A stretch of 64,000 bases of DNA. Source: Clostridiaceae bacterium. GTDB lineage: Bacteria > Bacillota > Clostridia > Saccharofermentanales > DTU023. Location of the stretch: contig DUVN01000006.1 in NCBI GenBank assembly GCA_012841015.1, positions 124,001-188,000 on the forward strand, given 5' to 3'. The stretch's first letter is position 1, and every line of letters begins with the position of its first letter. Shown piece after piece: positions 53,363 through 62,608 of the stretch. The translations under genes and the position numbers were made by a program. The notes beneath the pieces are model-generated. The model saw only the letters and a list, made by a program, of their open reading frames with translations, searched no databases and had not been told where the DNA came from.

Positions 53363-54532
53363 ATGACAACTGAAAATAATAATGTACCCTTAGAATCGAC
53401 GACTGAAGATAATTTCAATGTAGCTTCGCACTCAATGGTCAAATATAGCAGACAGGTGTCACGTGCGACGGCGAAGCGGCTATCACTTTTTTTCATTAGA
53501 CGGCTTGTATTGTTATTAATTACGATTGTTGTTGGTGTTTATGTCACCATCATTGTTGCCAATATGGGTGGATATGTCGATACCATCCTAAAGGCACAAA
53601 TTAGAGAAGAAGTGAACATGCAGGTCGCAGAGATGTCTGCTAAATCTCACATGTCAGCCGATGAACGGCGGGACCTGACGAACTCTATGATCGCAGATCG
53701 TGAAAAGCTAGCTGGTCTCGACAAACCGTTTATTGTTCGATCTTTTACGCACTTAAAGAATGCTCTGACGCTCAATTTTGGACGTGCTCGATTCATGATC
53801 AGTGATCATGGTTCTCGTATGGTACGAAATATTATATTGGAGCGATTACCTGCGACACTCCTGTTAATGGGAACATCTCAGTTGCTTTTATTTGCTGTCT
53901 CGCTCTTTTTTGCGTTAGTAATTTCGCGGCACTACGGAAGTTTCTGGGATAAGCTCGTTGTTGCACTATCGCCGACATCCTCAATCCCGCCGTGGTTTTA
54001 CGGTATTTTCCTAATATTAATTTTTGCCGCATGGCTAAAGATACTGCCTTTTGGTGGTATGGTTGATGCGCCGCCACCCCCCACGAAGTTAGGGTATTTC
54101 TTGAGCGTTTTAAAACACATGATTTTGCCCGCTTTTTCGTTGTTCATTTCAAGTTTTATGATCAATGTTTATTCTTGGAGGACCTTCTTCCTCATTTACT
54201 CCAGTGAAGACTACGTTGATATGGCTAAGGCTAAAGGCCTGAGCTCGCGCGCCATTGAAAGGCGCTATATCTTACGGCCTACGTTGCCAAATATCATCAC
54301 GAGCTTTGCGCTCATGTTGGTCGGAATTTGGACCGGTGCGACCTTAACGGAAACGGTTTTCCTTTGGCCTGGGCTGGGAACAACGATTTTTGAAGCAGTC
54401 AGTAAGTATGATACGGCTGTCATCGTGGGAACCACGATTATTCAGGCTTATCTGCTAGGTATCACAGTATTCCTCTTAGATTTCCTGTATGCCATTGTGG
54501 ATCCTAGAGTTAAATTGGGGGGAGGCAAGTAA
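53363..54532 (+). CDS. ABC transporter permease (OppB/DppB type)
   Basis: A 389-residue inner-membrane permease. A polar N-terminal tail of about 45 residues precedes helix 1. An extracytoplasmic loop of about 100 residues is followed by five helices, with the EAA loop DYVDMAKAKGLSSRAIERRYILRP split around the cytoplasmic coupling helix (DMAKAKGLS). The final segment FLWPGLGT and DPRVKLGGGK is typical. GGAGAGG (53348-53354) lies 8 bases before the ATG at 53363; the GTG at 53357 would be too close. Its length exceeds the usual ~310 residues because of the tail and first loop. Confidence 0.92.
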   Translation: MTTENNNVPLESTTEDNFNVASHSMVKYSRQVSRATAKRLSLFFIRRLVLLLITIVVGVYVTIIVANMGGYVDTILKAQIREEVNMQVAEMSAKSHMSADERRDLTNSMIADREKLAGLDKPFIVRSFTHLKNALTLNFGRARFMISDHGSRMVRNIILERLPATLLLMGTSQLLLFAVSLFFALVISRHYGSFWDKLVVALSPTSSIPPWFYGIFLILIFAAWLKILPFGGMVDAPPPPTKLGYFLSVLKHMILPAFSLFISSFMINVYSWRTFFLIYSSEDYVDMAKAKGLSSRAIERRYILRPTLPNIITSFALMLVGIWTGATLTETVFLWPGLGTTIFEAVSKYDTAVIVGTTIIQAYLLGITVFLLDFLYAIVDPRVKLGGGK

Positions 54533-54537
54533 GCAAA

Positions 54538-55905
54538 ATGAAGCGACTAAAAGAAACTTTTAGAGATGTTGCCAGATACCCATCCGCCATCATTGGAATG
54601 ATCATTGTTTTGGCGCTGATTATTTTTTCGATCTATACGATATGGAAAATTCCATATAATGAGGCGATTAAGATGTGGCGGGCGAGCGAGAGCGTCGTCT
54701 ACAAGAACCCGAGAAATGCTCGGCCGACGTGGGTCAACTGGTTTAGAAAAGATAAGTTGCCTCTTTCTGTCGACGTAGTAGCTGGTGAGGACGATGATTT
54801 CACGAAGGTATCTGAACCTCGTGCTTCCGGCGGCAATTCAATCGAATTTGTCTATACATTTGATTATGAATCCAATGAGTTACCGCAGGACTTTTTCGTG
54901 TATTTCACTTCCAATTATCAGACAAAAAATCCCTTTGTCTCGATGGTTTTGCAGACTCCATCTGGTGAAGAAATAAAAATTGTCGATACAGGTATTACGA
55001 GAAACCAAAATTACCGCTTTGAGCAGGATGAGAAGTTGCGAACGCGTCTGAAGCGCCTTCACCGTGGTAATGTACCTTCAACGGCAATGGAGGGGCTTTT
55101 CTCTAAGTTTGGTTCAGATCCTTTTGAAATTGATAAGGGGTCTTATACGCTCACCATCCAAGCGACAACGTTCGAGGAAGGGTCCGATGTTGATGCTGAA
55201 CTGATCATGCACGGTAAAGTCTTTGGCTTATTCGGAACTGACAATCTGAGACGTGACTTGAAGGTTGCGATGATGTGGGGGGCACCGATCGCGCTTGCGT
55301 TTGGACTAACGGCAGCTCTAGGAACGGCTATTATCACGATGTTTATTTCAGCTGTTGGAACGTGGTATGGTGGTTGGCTCGACGAGCTGATTCAGAGAAT
55401 TACTGAAGTGAATATGGTTATTCCGTACTTCGCTGTACTTATCATGGTCGGTACGTTCTACTCGCGAAGTATATGGACGTTGCTTTTGGTAACGATTATT
55501 CTGAACATGTTTTCAGCATCGATCAAATCGCAGAGAGCTATTTTCTTACAAGTTAAAGAGTCGACTTATATCGAGGCAGCGATTGCATATGGAGCTAGTG
55601 ATTTGAGAATTGTTACTCGCTACATGATTCCGCGTGTCATTCCAATGATCATCCCCGGTCTAGTGTCGGCTGTTCCCTCTTACGTCTTCTTAGAAGCATC
55701 GTTGGCCTTGTTAGGGCTCGGTGATCCATCGATTCCAACATGGGGCAAGGTCATTAACGATGCTCGAAATTATGGTGCACAATACCAAGGCCTGTATTAC
55801 TGGATCTTAGAGCCGGCTGTATTTTTGATGATTACCGGTCTAGGATTTGCACTCTTGGGCTTTGCGCTTGATAGAATCTTTAATCCGAGATTGAGAGGTA
55901 TGTAA
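54538..55905 (+). CDS. ABC transporter permease (OppC/DppC type) with large extracytoplasmic insert
   Basis: A 455-residue permease, against about 300 for normal OppC. Helix 1 is at about 17-37. About 200 residues follow before the next helix (near 240), predicted outside the cell and with beta character (GGNSIEFVYTFDYES, GSYTLTIQATTFEEG). The remaining helices and the EAA loop (EAAIAYGASDLRI) are conventional. It lies 5 bases after oppB. The insert may contact the unusual binding protein. Confidence 0.92.
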   Translation: MKRLKETFRDVARYPSAIIGMIIVLALIIFSIYTIWKIPYNEAIKMWRASESVVYKNPRNARPTWVNWFRKDKLPLSVDVVAGEDDDFTKVSEPRASGGNSIEFVYTFDYESNELPQDFFVYFTSNYQTKNPFVSMVLQTPSGEEIKIVDTGITRNQNYRFEQDEKLRTRLKRLHRGNVPSTAMEGLFSKFGSDPFEIDKGSYTLTIQATTFEEGSDVDAELIMHGKVFGLFGTDNLRRDLKVAMMWGAPIALAFGLTAALGTAIITMFISAVGTWYGGWLDELIQRITEVNMVIPYFAVLIMVGTFYSRSIWTLLLVTIILNMFSASIKSQRAIFLQVKESTYIEAAIAYGASDLRIVTRYMIPRVIPMIIPGLVSAVPSYVFLEASLALLGLGDPSIPTWGKVINDARNYGAQYQGLYYWILEPAVFLMITGLGFALLGFALDRIFNPRLRGM

Positions 55906-55906
55906 G

Positions 55907-56992
55907 ATGGCAAAAAATAAAGCTCACGAACATATAGATTTAATCGAGGCGGCCAAGCACAAAGCGCAGCTTATGAGTCACATGAGTGAGACGACTCATA
56001 AGGTAGGTGATGTTCGGCATGACTTGCTCTTAAGTATCAGAGACCTCAAACTTCATTTTGAGACGATCAGAGGTCCAGTTCAGGCAGTCGATGGCGTCAA
56101 CTTCGATCTAGTGACAAACAAAGCTGTCGTCGTCGTCGGTGAATCGGGGTGCGGTAAAAGTTCTTTGGCAAAGGCGGTTCTACGCTTGTTGCCGAGAAAT
56201 GTCGCGCACTATTCCGGCGAAGTCATCTTGCACAATATCGACACAATGAAATTAAGTGATGAAGAGTTCCGAGCACAGATTCGTTGGATTAAAATGTCCA
56301 TGGTGCCTCAAGCGGCGATGAACTCTCTCAATCCTGTTCTGAGAGTTGGCGACCAAGTGGCGGAGCCGATGGTCGTCCACTGTGGCATGAAAAAAAATGA
56401 CGCTATGGAACTAGCTGCTCTGATGTTCAATAATGTTGGTGTTCCGGTTGATTTTCTCGTCCGGTATCCGTTCGAATTATCAGGTGGAATGCGTCAGCGC
56501 GTAGCGATCGCCATGTCTCTCATCACAGGGCCTGATCTCGTTATTCTTGATGAACCCACTTCGGCATTGGATGTTTTGACGCAAGCGAATATTTTTAACT
56601 TGTTAAAGCGTATTAAAGCTAACTTAGATACGAGTTTTATTCTAATCACTCACGATATTTCAACTTCTTCAGAGCTTGCCGACATAGTAGCTGTCATGTA
56701 TGCCGGACAAATTGTTGAAGTGTGCGAGTCGCATCGCTTCTTCAGCAAGCCACGCCATCCTTATTCTGCGAAACTCATGGCGAGTGTTCCGCGCCTTCGT
56801 GAGCGTGAGGAACCTGAGTTTATTGAGGGAACGCCTCCCTCTTTGATCAACCCTCCAACAGGTTGTCGATTTAAGGAACGCTGCGATCGTCGATTTAAGA
56901 AGTGCGAGGTGGAGCCGCCTGTCTACTGCTTCGGGGAAGATCGCGTTAAATGTTGGCTCTTTGAAGGGGAAGGGGGAGTTGAAGGATCATGA
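55907..56992 (+). CDS. Peptide ABC transporter ATPase (OppD type)
   Basis: A 361-residue cytoplasmic ATPase with Walker A GESGCGKSS, signature LSGGMRQR, Walker B LVILDEPTSALD and H-loop ITHDIS. The C-terminal oligopeptide-ABC domain has its four-Cys cluster region (GCRFKERCDRRFKKC...CWLF), known to hold an iron-sulfur cluster in some relatives. It starts with a longer N-terminal polar extension (about 40 residues) than usual. The last 4 bases overlap the next gene. Confidence 0.95.
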   Translation: MAKNKAHEHIDLIEAAKHKAQLMSHMSETTHKVGDVRHDLLLSIRDLKLHFETIRGPVQAVDGVNFDLVTNKAVVVVGESGCGKSSLAKAVLRLLPRNVAHYSGEVILHNIDTMKLSDEEFRAQIRWIKMSMVPQAAMNSLNPVLRVGDQVAEPMVVHCGMKKNDAMELAALMFNNVGVPVDFLVRYPFELSGGMRQRVAIAMSLITGPDLVILDEPTSALDVLTQANIFNLLKRIKANLDTSFILITHDISTSSELADIVAVMYAGQIVEVCESHRFFSKPRHPYSAKLMASVPRLREREEPEFIEGTPPSLINPPTGCRFKERCDRRFKKCEVEPPVYCFGEDRVKCWLFEGEGGVEGS

Positions 56993-58038
56993 CAGAATAC
57001 AACGAAGTGCTACATGATGAAGATGATGATTTTATCCTAGATATTGATGGTTTGAAGGTTTACTTCGAACTTCGAAAGCGCGGTTTTCAGCATGCCGGTT
57101 TCGTTCAGGCTGTCGATGGTGTCGATCTGAAGTTGAGACGTGGTGAGACAATTGCAATCGTCGGTGAATCTGGCTGTGGAAAGACGAGCTTGATGAAGAC
57201 AATTCTGAGAATTAATACGCCAACAGATGGTACCATCACGTTCGACGGTGAAATTATCAATGATCTGAAATCGAAAAAACTAAAGAATCTTCGCCGCAAG
57301 ATCGGTTTTGTCCAACAGGATCCTTATGGAGCGTTGGCGCCTTTTATGGATGTTCAGACCATATTAGAGGAACCTTTGAAAATTAATGGTGTCAAGAATC
57401 GTAAGGACCGCATTGAACGCGTACGACAAGTTCTAGAGGAAGTTCGCATGACACCCGTTGATGACTTTCTGCGAAAATTCCCTCACCAGCTAAGCGGTGG
57501 CCAGCAGCAGCGTGTCGTTATCGCTCGTGCAATGATTTTGAGCCCCATTTTATTGGTAGCTGATGAACCTGTCTCAATGCTTGATGCTTCTGTTCGTGTT
57601 GAGATTTTGAAGCTCCTACGTACTTTGCAAGAAGAGCACAACTTAGCGGTTATATACATCACGCATGACCTTGCTACTGTTCGCTATTTCTCTGAATACA
57701 TTTACGTCATGTATGCAGGACAAGTGATCGAGAAAGCTCCTGAATCGCAGCTGATCAATGAAACGGCGCACCCTTACTCACGTGCGTTGTTGGCAGCAAC
57801 TTCTGATCCAGATCCAAAGAACGTTGACGAATTTCAAGACGTCCCTGCTGGCGAGCCACCCAGCCTAGTTACTCCGCCCGCCGGATGTCGGTTCCATCCA
57901 CGTTGCGAGTCGATCATTCAAGGAACATGTGACTTGGAGAGACCGCCTGAGTTTGACCTCGGAAACAGACACACCGTTTCATGCTGGCTCTTTCAGGATC
58001 GTCCTATCGTGCGCGACTTCAGCAAAGACTTAGAATAA
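56989..58038 (+). CDS. Peptide ABC transporter ATPase (OppF type)
   Basis: A 349-residue partner ATPase of the importer: Walker A GESGCGKTS, signature LSGGQQQR, Walker B LLVADEPVSMLD, and the same C-terminal Cys-containing domain (PAGCRFHPRCESI, CWLF). The ATGA overlap with oppD indicates coupled translation. The two ATPases would form the heterodimer below the OppB/OppC pair. Confidence 0.95.
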   Translation: MTEYNEVLHDEDDDFILDIDGLKVYFELRKRGFQHAGFVQAVDGVDLKLRRGETIAIVGESGCGKTSLMKTILRINTPTDGTITFDGEIINDLKSKKLKNLRRKIGFVQQDPYGALAPFMDVQTILEEPLKINGVKNRKDRIERVRQVLEEVRMTPVDDFLRKFPHQLSGGQQQRVVIARAMILSPILLVADEPVSMLDASVRVEILKLLRTLQEEHNLAVIYITHDLATVRYFSEYIYVMYAGQVIEKAPESQLINETAHPYSRALLAATSDPDPKNVDEFQDVPAGEPPSLVTPPAGCRFHPRCESIIQGTCDLERPPEFDLGNRHTVSCWLFQDRPIVRDFSKDLE

Positions 58039-58093
58039 GTAAAGTTTTTTCTTGATTTGTGATGATAGGACGAGGAAGCACGAGGTATCTTTG

Positions 58094-58324
58094 ATGGGAG
58101 CTAGTCCGAAAAACATGATCATAACAGGCGGAGTACTTCTCGTTCTGTGTGTCGTTGTAGCTGCTTTGCAAGTTATACAGGTTCTACCTCTTTATCTTGG
58201 ATTGACTTTTTTCGCTTTCATTTGTTTGATAAGCGGTATGTTTATCGGAATGTTGGGCATCTTTGCATATGTAAAGAAGTCAAGAGACGACCGCAATCAC
58301 AATAACGTGCGTCTAAAAAAGTAG
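58094..58324 (+). CDS. Small membrane protein, end of the importer operon
   Basis: A 76-residue protein with two hydrophobic segments (about 8-30 and 35-58) and a basic tail. It follows oppF by 55 bases and lies before the terminator hairpin, so it is probably part of the operon. The ATG at 58094 has GAGG 8 bases upstream; an earlier in-frame start at 58052 lacks a site. I do not recognise the family, and a transporter accessory role is only suggested by position. Confidence 0.6.
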   Translation: MGASPKNMIITGGVLLVLCVVVAALQVIQVLPLYLGLTFFAFICLISGMFIGMLGIFAYVKKSRDDRNHNNVRLKK

Positions 58325-58359
58325 ACTTTTACCATCATCTATGAGGAGCTATAGCAAAA

Positions 58360-58402
58360 GGGCTGTCTCAAAATTGCTAATCAACAGCAAACGGGACAGC
58401 CC
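58360..58402. terminator. Bidirectional terminator
   Basis: GGGCTGTCTC (58360-58369) pairs with GGGACAGCCC (58393-58402), with an inner TTGCT/AGCAA stem. On the minus strand the stem is followed by TTTTGC. It separates two converging operons. Confidence 0.7.
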
Positions 58403-58438
58403 CTTAAATATGTAACGTTGTTCTGTAACAGAACCGTA

Positions 58439-61405
58439 TCATTTTCCAATAGCAGAAAAGAAGTCGTAAATCAACGTATCCGCATAGCGATAAAATACAC
58501 TATCTCCATTTTTAAGACCAGACAAAATTTCCACTATTATCCCGTCTGAGGCTCCAGTTTCTACTTCCATAAGACCACCCAAAGCGTCCTTCTGTTCGTC
58601 ATAGTTTGTATAAACATAGGTCTTTCCACCGCTTTCCATTAGCGCAGCTGCAGGAATAGTTATGGCTGCCTCGTTTTCTTCCGTTGTGATCTTAACGGCA
58701 GCATTCATCCCTGCAATCATATTTTCTTCTTTAGGGAGGGACACTGTTACATTGTACTTCGTATTACCGCCTTCTTTGGTGCCGGTCCTTCCGATTCCGG
58801 TAATGGTGCCGTTGAACTCTTGGCCTTTCAACGCCTCCAACGTGATTTTCACGGGTAGATCCTCGCGAACAGAAAGGATGTCGAGTTCATCTACGCTGAT
58901 TGTGATACTCATGCTCTCTTTAGCAGTGATGGAAAGTACCTGCTTTTTAGCCAAACTATACTGTTCATAAACCTTTGTATCTTCTTCCTGTGGTGATTCG
59001 TTCGTCGTTCCTGAGAAAGAGGGAGGCATTGCGGAGCCAGAATAGCTCGAATCCGCACCGGAAGGGAAGGAGCTGCCGCCTCTCCAAGAGGGAAACGCGG
59101 AAGAACCCGGACCGGAAGGAGTTGTTGTTTCGACTGGTTGTTGTGGGGCAGTAGGCTGTTGTGGATCGGTAGGCTGTTGTGGGTCGGTAGGTTGTTGTGG
59201 ATCGGTAGGTTGTTGTGGGTCGGTAGGTTGTTGTGGATCGGTAGGTTGTTGTGGGTCGGTAGGTTGTTGTGGGTCAGTAGGCTGCTGTGGATCGGTAGGT
59301 AATTGTGGATCGGTAGGCTGTTGCGGGCCGGTGTCAGCACGATTGCACACGATCCATACTGGCGTCATAGACTCCGCTGTAGCAGCCTGAATAGTAATCA
59401 CACAAAATTCACCGGGGTTCATCTCCGCGGCACTGATTGTTTCCCACACTCCGTCCTGATACAAATAAACAGAAGTCGAACCTGCACAGGAATAAGATGC
59501 TGAAAATTCATATCTTTCTTTTGGTAATCTGAAAAGGTCTCTATAATCCACCTCTCCGATTGCTGTGGAAGATACAGAAAACTCGACGCCTTCTTCGCCT
59601 AGAGAAACAACTGTTGCAGCAAAATTAAGAAGCTCGGAATCATCCTCACCCGTTGGCGAATGAGAGAGAGTTTTCACTTGAGCAATTCCCTGATAGGAGA
59701 GTGTCGTTAGCCTCGTTAAATGAACAGATGGATTTGTAATAACCGCGCTTCTTTTTGTAACTCTAAATCCTGTGGGTACCGCCTTATTGCTTTTCTTCTG
59801 TGTGGAAAGGCTGGTGATCTTACTGTCTTTAGGAATTCCGGAGACGATTCCGTCTGATTCAGCGTAGAGATACACGTCCTGATACAGCATCCATAGGGTC
59901 TCCATTCGATCCTCCAACTGTTTCCTTCGCTTCAGGAGACTCTGATAGTCGCTTGTACGACCTACTTTGCTGAGTTTCAAAAGCGCATCGTCTTCATCAA
60001 CTAGAGTGTTCACCTTTACTGGCACGGAGGAAATATTGCCATAATACCCGGTAATTCTAAGTTCGCTGTGGATGTACAGGCTACCTTTGCCTAGATACTG
60101 GCCGTCTTCCTTTCTAACAGATACGGAATCCCCATAGTTTGCCGATTCGTCGGAGATCGTGACGGTCAAGATATTGTCTTCTTTTGCCGCGACACGTCCG
60201 CTTTCCTCTGTTCCGTTAGAGAAAGTAACCTTGACCGTATCGCCTACGGATACTCCCTCCGCCGTCTTCAAATCAACAGCCATGAGGCCATCTAGCGAAA
60301 TCAACATCAGGCAGCCATGCTCAGAGACGATATCCAAAACGCTTTCCTCTTCCTGCGCATAGATCACTTTGACCCTTCCGTCTACAGGGGCGGTAATCTC
60401 GGTATCCGCGCTTTCCTTAGAGGCAGCGTAGAGGTCCGTGTCAAGTTCGTCCATCACTGTCTGAAGTTCCGCGATAGCAACACCAACGGAGGCTTTGTCA
60501 ATCGAGGCCAAAACATCTCCCGCCTTAACTGTATCGCCGTTGTTTACATGGTAGGCTGTTACGGTTACGCTGTTAGGGATGCTGACCTGTTTGACCGCCT
60601 CATTCTCTAACGTACCTGTCCCGGAAAGCACGGTAATGATCGTTCCCTTTTTCGCTGTGCCGGTTAGGATCTGTTCGTTAGCGGACACGATGTCCGTCTC
60701 GGAATTTCTAGAAGGCAACGACGCGATCACGGCTGCGACAGCGATGACAAGACACATGGGGAGAATCCATCCTCCTTTTTTCCTTTTTTTTGCGGCCTCA
60801 TCATCATCGTCATCCTCCGAACTTTCTTCCGATTCAGGAAGACGCTGCCGAGTCTCGTCGGACGATTTCCTTCTCAGACGGATATACAGAAACAGACAGA
60901 CCCCGTTGCCCAGCAGGCAGACAATCAGGATCGGGAGCCATGCCCTGCGAACAAGTGATAAGAATCCATTTTCACCACCAAAGGGCTGCTCATTGTTGAA
61001 TGGGAACCTTCCTGTATTGCTGTCAGGGAAGCCATATCCTTCCTCAAGCGATGCATAATCTCCATTATCTGGATCTGGTGGTTTGAACCCCTCCGGCATC
61101 GTAAAGTCTTCTGGTACTTTACCGCTGGGGAGAGTAAAGCCTTCTGGGACTTTACCGTTAGGGGGCTTAAAGCCCTCAGGGACTTCCCCATCCGGCATGG
61201 AGAACTGGCCATTCGGTATTTCGCCGCTCCGATCAGAAACGGAGAGCGATGGTGGTTTGAAGTTTGAAAAATCCATTGTGCCCTTTGCTGGAGTCAAGGC
61301 GAGGTTCAATAAGTCGGCAATCATTACAAGCGTAAAGAATGCCATGAGAACGATGTAAAAATGCCCTCTATGTTTTCTTGAAAAGGAATCAGTTTTCTTT
61401 TCCAT
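58439..61405 (-). CDS. Large membrane-fusion (HlyD/MacA-like) adaptor with repeat regions
   Basis: A 988-residue adaptor protein for the ABC exporter genes upstream. In order: a membrane helix (about 15-38); a Pro-rich repetitive region with repeats of the type GKVPEGF (about 50-115); a second helix (about 155-177); an acidic/basic stretch (DDDDDEAAKKRKK); a third helix (about 210-230). A biotinyl-lipoyl-like and coiled region follows (VNNGDTVKAGDVLASIDKA), then a PQQPTD tandem repeat (about 690-755) and the C-terminal beta-barrel (IPAAALMESGGKTYVYT). MacA-like proteins are normally about 400 residues with one helix. ATG 61405 is chosen, 10 bases after GGAGGT; the earlier ATG at 61423 overlaps that site. 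It is the last gene of the operon. Confidence 0.85.
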   Translation of the reverse strand: MEKKTDSFSRKHRGHFYIVLMAFFTLVMIADLLNLALTPAKGTMDFSNFKPPSLSVSDRSGEIPNGQFSMPDGEVPEGFKPPNGKVPEGFTLPSGKVPEDFTMPEGFKPPDPDNGDYASLEEGYGFPDSNTGRFPFNNEQPFGGENGFLSLVRRAWLPILIVCLLGNGVCLFLYIRLRRKSSDETRQRLPESEESSEDDDDDEAAKKRKKGGWILPMCLVIAVAAVIASLPSRNSETDIVSANEQILTGTAKKGTIITVLSGTGTLENEAVKQVSIPNSVTVTAYHVNNGDTVKAGDVLASIDKASVGVAIAELQTVMDELDTDLYAASKESADTEITAPVDGRVKVIYAQEEESVLDIVSEHGCLMLISLDGLMAVDLKTAEGVSVGDTVKVTFSNGTEESGRVAAKEDNILTVTISDESANYGDSVSVRKEDGQYLGKGSLYIHSELRITGYYGNISSVPVKVNTLVDEDDALLKLSKVGRTSDYQSLLKRRKQLEDRMETLWMLYQDVYLYAESDGIVSGIPKDSKITSLSTQKKSNKAVPTGFRVTKRSAVITNPSVHLTRLTTLSYQGIAQVKTLSHSPTGEDDSELLNFAATVVSLGEEGVEFSVSSTAIGEVDYRDLFRLPKERYEFSASYSCAGSTSVYLYQDGVWETISAAEMNPGEFCVITIQAATAESMTPVWIVCNRADTGPQQPTDPQLPTDPQQPTDPQQPTDPQQPTDPQQPTDPQQPTDPQQPTDPQQPTDPQQPTAPQQPVETTTPSGPGSSAFPSWRGGSSFPSGADSSYSGSAMPPSFSGTTNESPQEEDTKVYEQYSLAKKQVLSITAKESMSITISVDELDILSVREDLPVKITLEALKGQEFNGTITGIGRTGTKEGGNTKYNVTVSLPKEENMIAGMNAAVKITTEENEAAITIPAAALMESGGKTYVYTNYDEQKDALGGLMEVETGASDGIIVEILSGLKNGDSVFYRYADTLIYDFFSAIGK
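59151..59330 (-). repeat. 18-bp tandem repeat inside the adaptor gene
   Basis: About ten consecutive 18-base units of the form GTAGG(T/C)TGTTGTGG(A/G)TCG (plus-strand reading), encoding PQQPTD hexapeptides on the minus strand. Units alternate between GGATCG and GGGTCG endings in the middle, hinting at 36-base duplication. Edge copies are more diverged. Confidence 0.95.
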
Positions 61406-61423
61406 TGATTCATTTACCTCCAT

Positions 61424-62608
61424 TTATCCGTTGTAACGGAGCGCATCGATGGGCGCCATCTTCGCGGCTTTATTTGCCGGATGCAGTCCAAATACGATGC
61501 CGATCAAGAAGCAGAAGCCTACGGCGATCAGCACCACATTCCACTCCAATGTGAATGAGATGCTGAGGCTGGATACAACCACGGAAATGATCCGAAGCAC
61601 TACCCACGACAGAAATACACCGATAACGCAGCCGAACATACAAAGAACAACCGATTCCAGAAGAAATTGCTGCAAAATGATTCCTCTGCCTGCACCGATG
61701 GCTTTGCGGATACCGATTTCCCGTGTCCGCTCTGTTACCGTGACCAGCATGATATTCATAATTCCGATCCCGCCGACGATCAGTGAGATACCTGCAATAC
61801 TGCCCAGCAGGATCATCAAGACGGAAGTAACGCTGCTCATGGCGTCCTCCAGCGCATCCCGTGAAGATACCGTAAACGCATCGTCATCTTGGTCAAATCG
61901 CTCCATCAGAAGTGAGGTCATGACCGATTCCGCTGTAGCCATGTCCGTTTCAGCGCTGACGAAAAAACTTGTAATGTTAGACGTTGTCTCAGCAGACAGA
62001 CGCATCAGCGATGTATACGGGATATATGCAACGATAGAACCGCGACCAAAGACTGCCGTCAGGGAGTCCTCGTCATCTTCCAGAAGACCTACAACAGTAT
62101 ATTTTACGCCGTCAAGTGATACTTCTTCGCCGATGCAATCCGCATAACCAATGAGTTCTGTTGCCGCCGTTTCATTGATGACGGCCACATTCGTATGGTT
62201 GTCCACATCGGATGATTTGATGAACCTTCCCAAAAGGAGCGAGAGACCGTTGATCGTTTCATAGGGAGGGGTCGTTCCATATATAGTAACAGAACTGCTG
62301 TTACCCTCGTACCGCGCTGTCGCACTGGTTTCGTCCGACGGCGCGATCAGCCCTATCCCATCTTTCTCCATCCACTCATTCAGCGTTTTCAGGTTGATCG
62401 GCGATCCTTTGTCATCGGAGATCGTCACCGTGAGTAGATTGTTGCCCAATCTGGAGATAGAGTCTGTGACCGAGCCAGTGGCACCGCTAACTAGGCTAAC
62501 CAGAATGACCAACGCCATAACGCCGATGATAATCCCCAGCATCGTTAAGAAGGATCTGAATTTATTTCCGGCAATTGATTTGAGCGCCATTTTGAATGAC
62601 TGAATCAT
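61424..62608 (-). CDS. ABC transporter permease (MacB/FtsX family)
   Basis: A 394-residue permease with helix 1 near the N-terminus (FLTMLGIIIGVMALVILVSL), a large extracytoplasmic MacB_PCD domain, and three C-terminal helices. The conserved TERTREIGIRKAIGAGRG loop precedes the last helices. It would export substrates, commonly peptides or drugs, with the neighbouring ATPase. It begins 4 bases inside the ATPase gene end (ATGA overlap region) and ends 18 bases before the adaptor start. Confidence 0.95.
   Translation of the reverse strand: MIQSFKMALKSIAGNKFRSFLTMLGIIIGVMALVILVSLVSGATGSVTDSISRLGNNLLTVTISDDKGSPINLKTLNEWMEKDGIGLIAPSDETSATARYEGNSSSVTIYGTTPPYETINGLSLLLGRFIKSSDVDNHTNVAVINETAATELIGYADCIGEEVSLDGVKYTVVGLLEDDEDSLTAVFGRGSIVAYIPYTSLMRLSAETTSNITSFFVSAETDMATAESVMTSLLMERFDQDDDAFTVSSRDALEDAMSSVTSVLMILLGSIAGISLIVGGIGIMNIMLVTVTERTREIGIRKAIGAGRGIILQQFLLESVVLCMFGCVIGVFLSWVVLRIISVVVSSLSISFTLEWNVVLIAVGFCFLIGIVFGLHPANKAAKMAPIDALRYNG

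Noticed and set aside
58355..58405. Insertion-sequence end
   Set aside because: The inverted repeat has a short loop with an inner stem and sits between converging operons, as expected for a terminator; no transposase is near.
59151..59330. CRISPR array
   Set aside because: The 18-base units are contiguous without spacers and keep the reading frame; they encode PQQPTD repeats.
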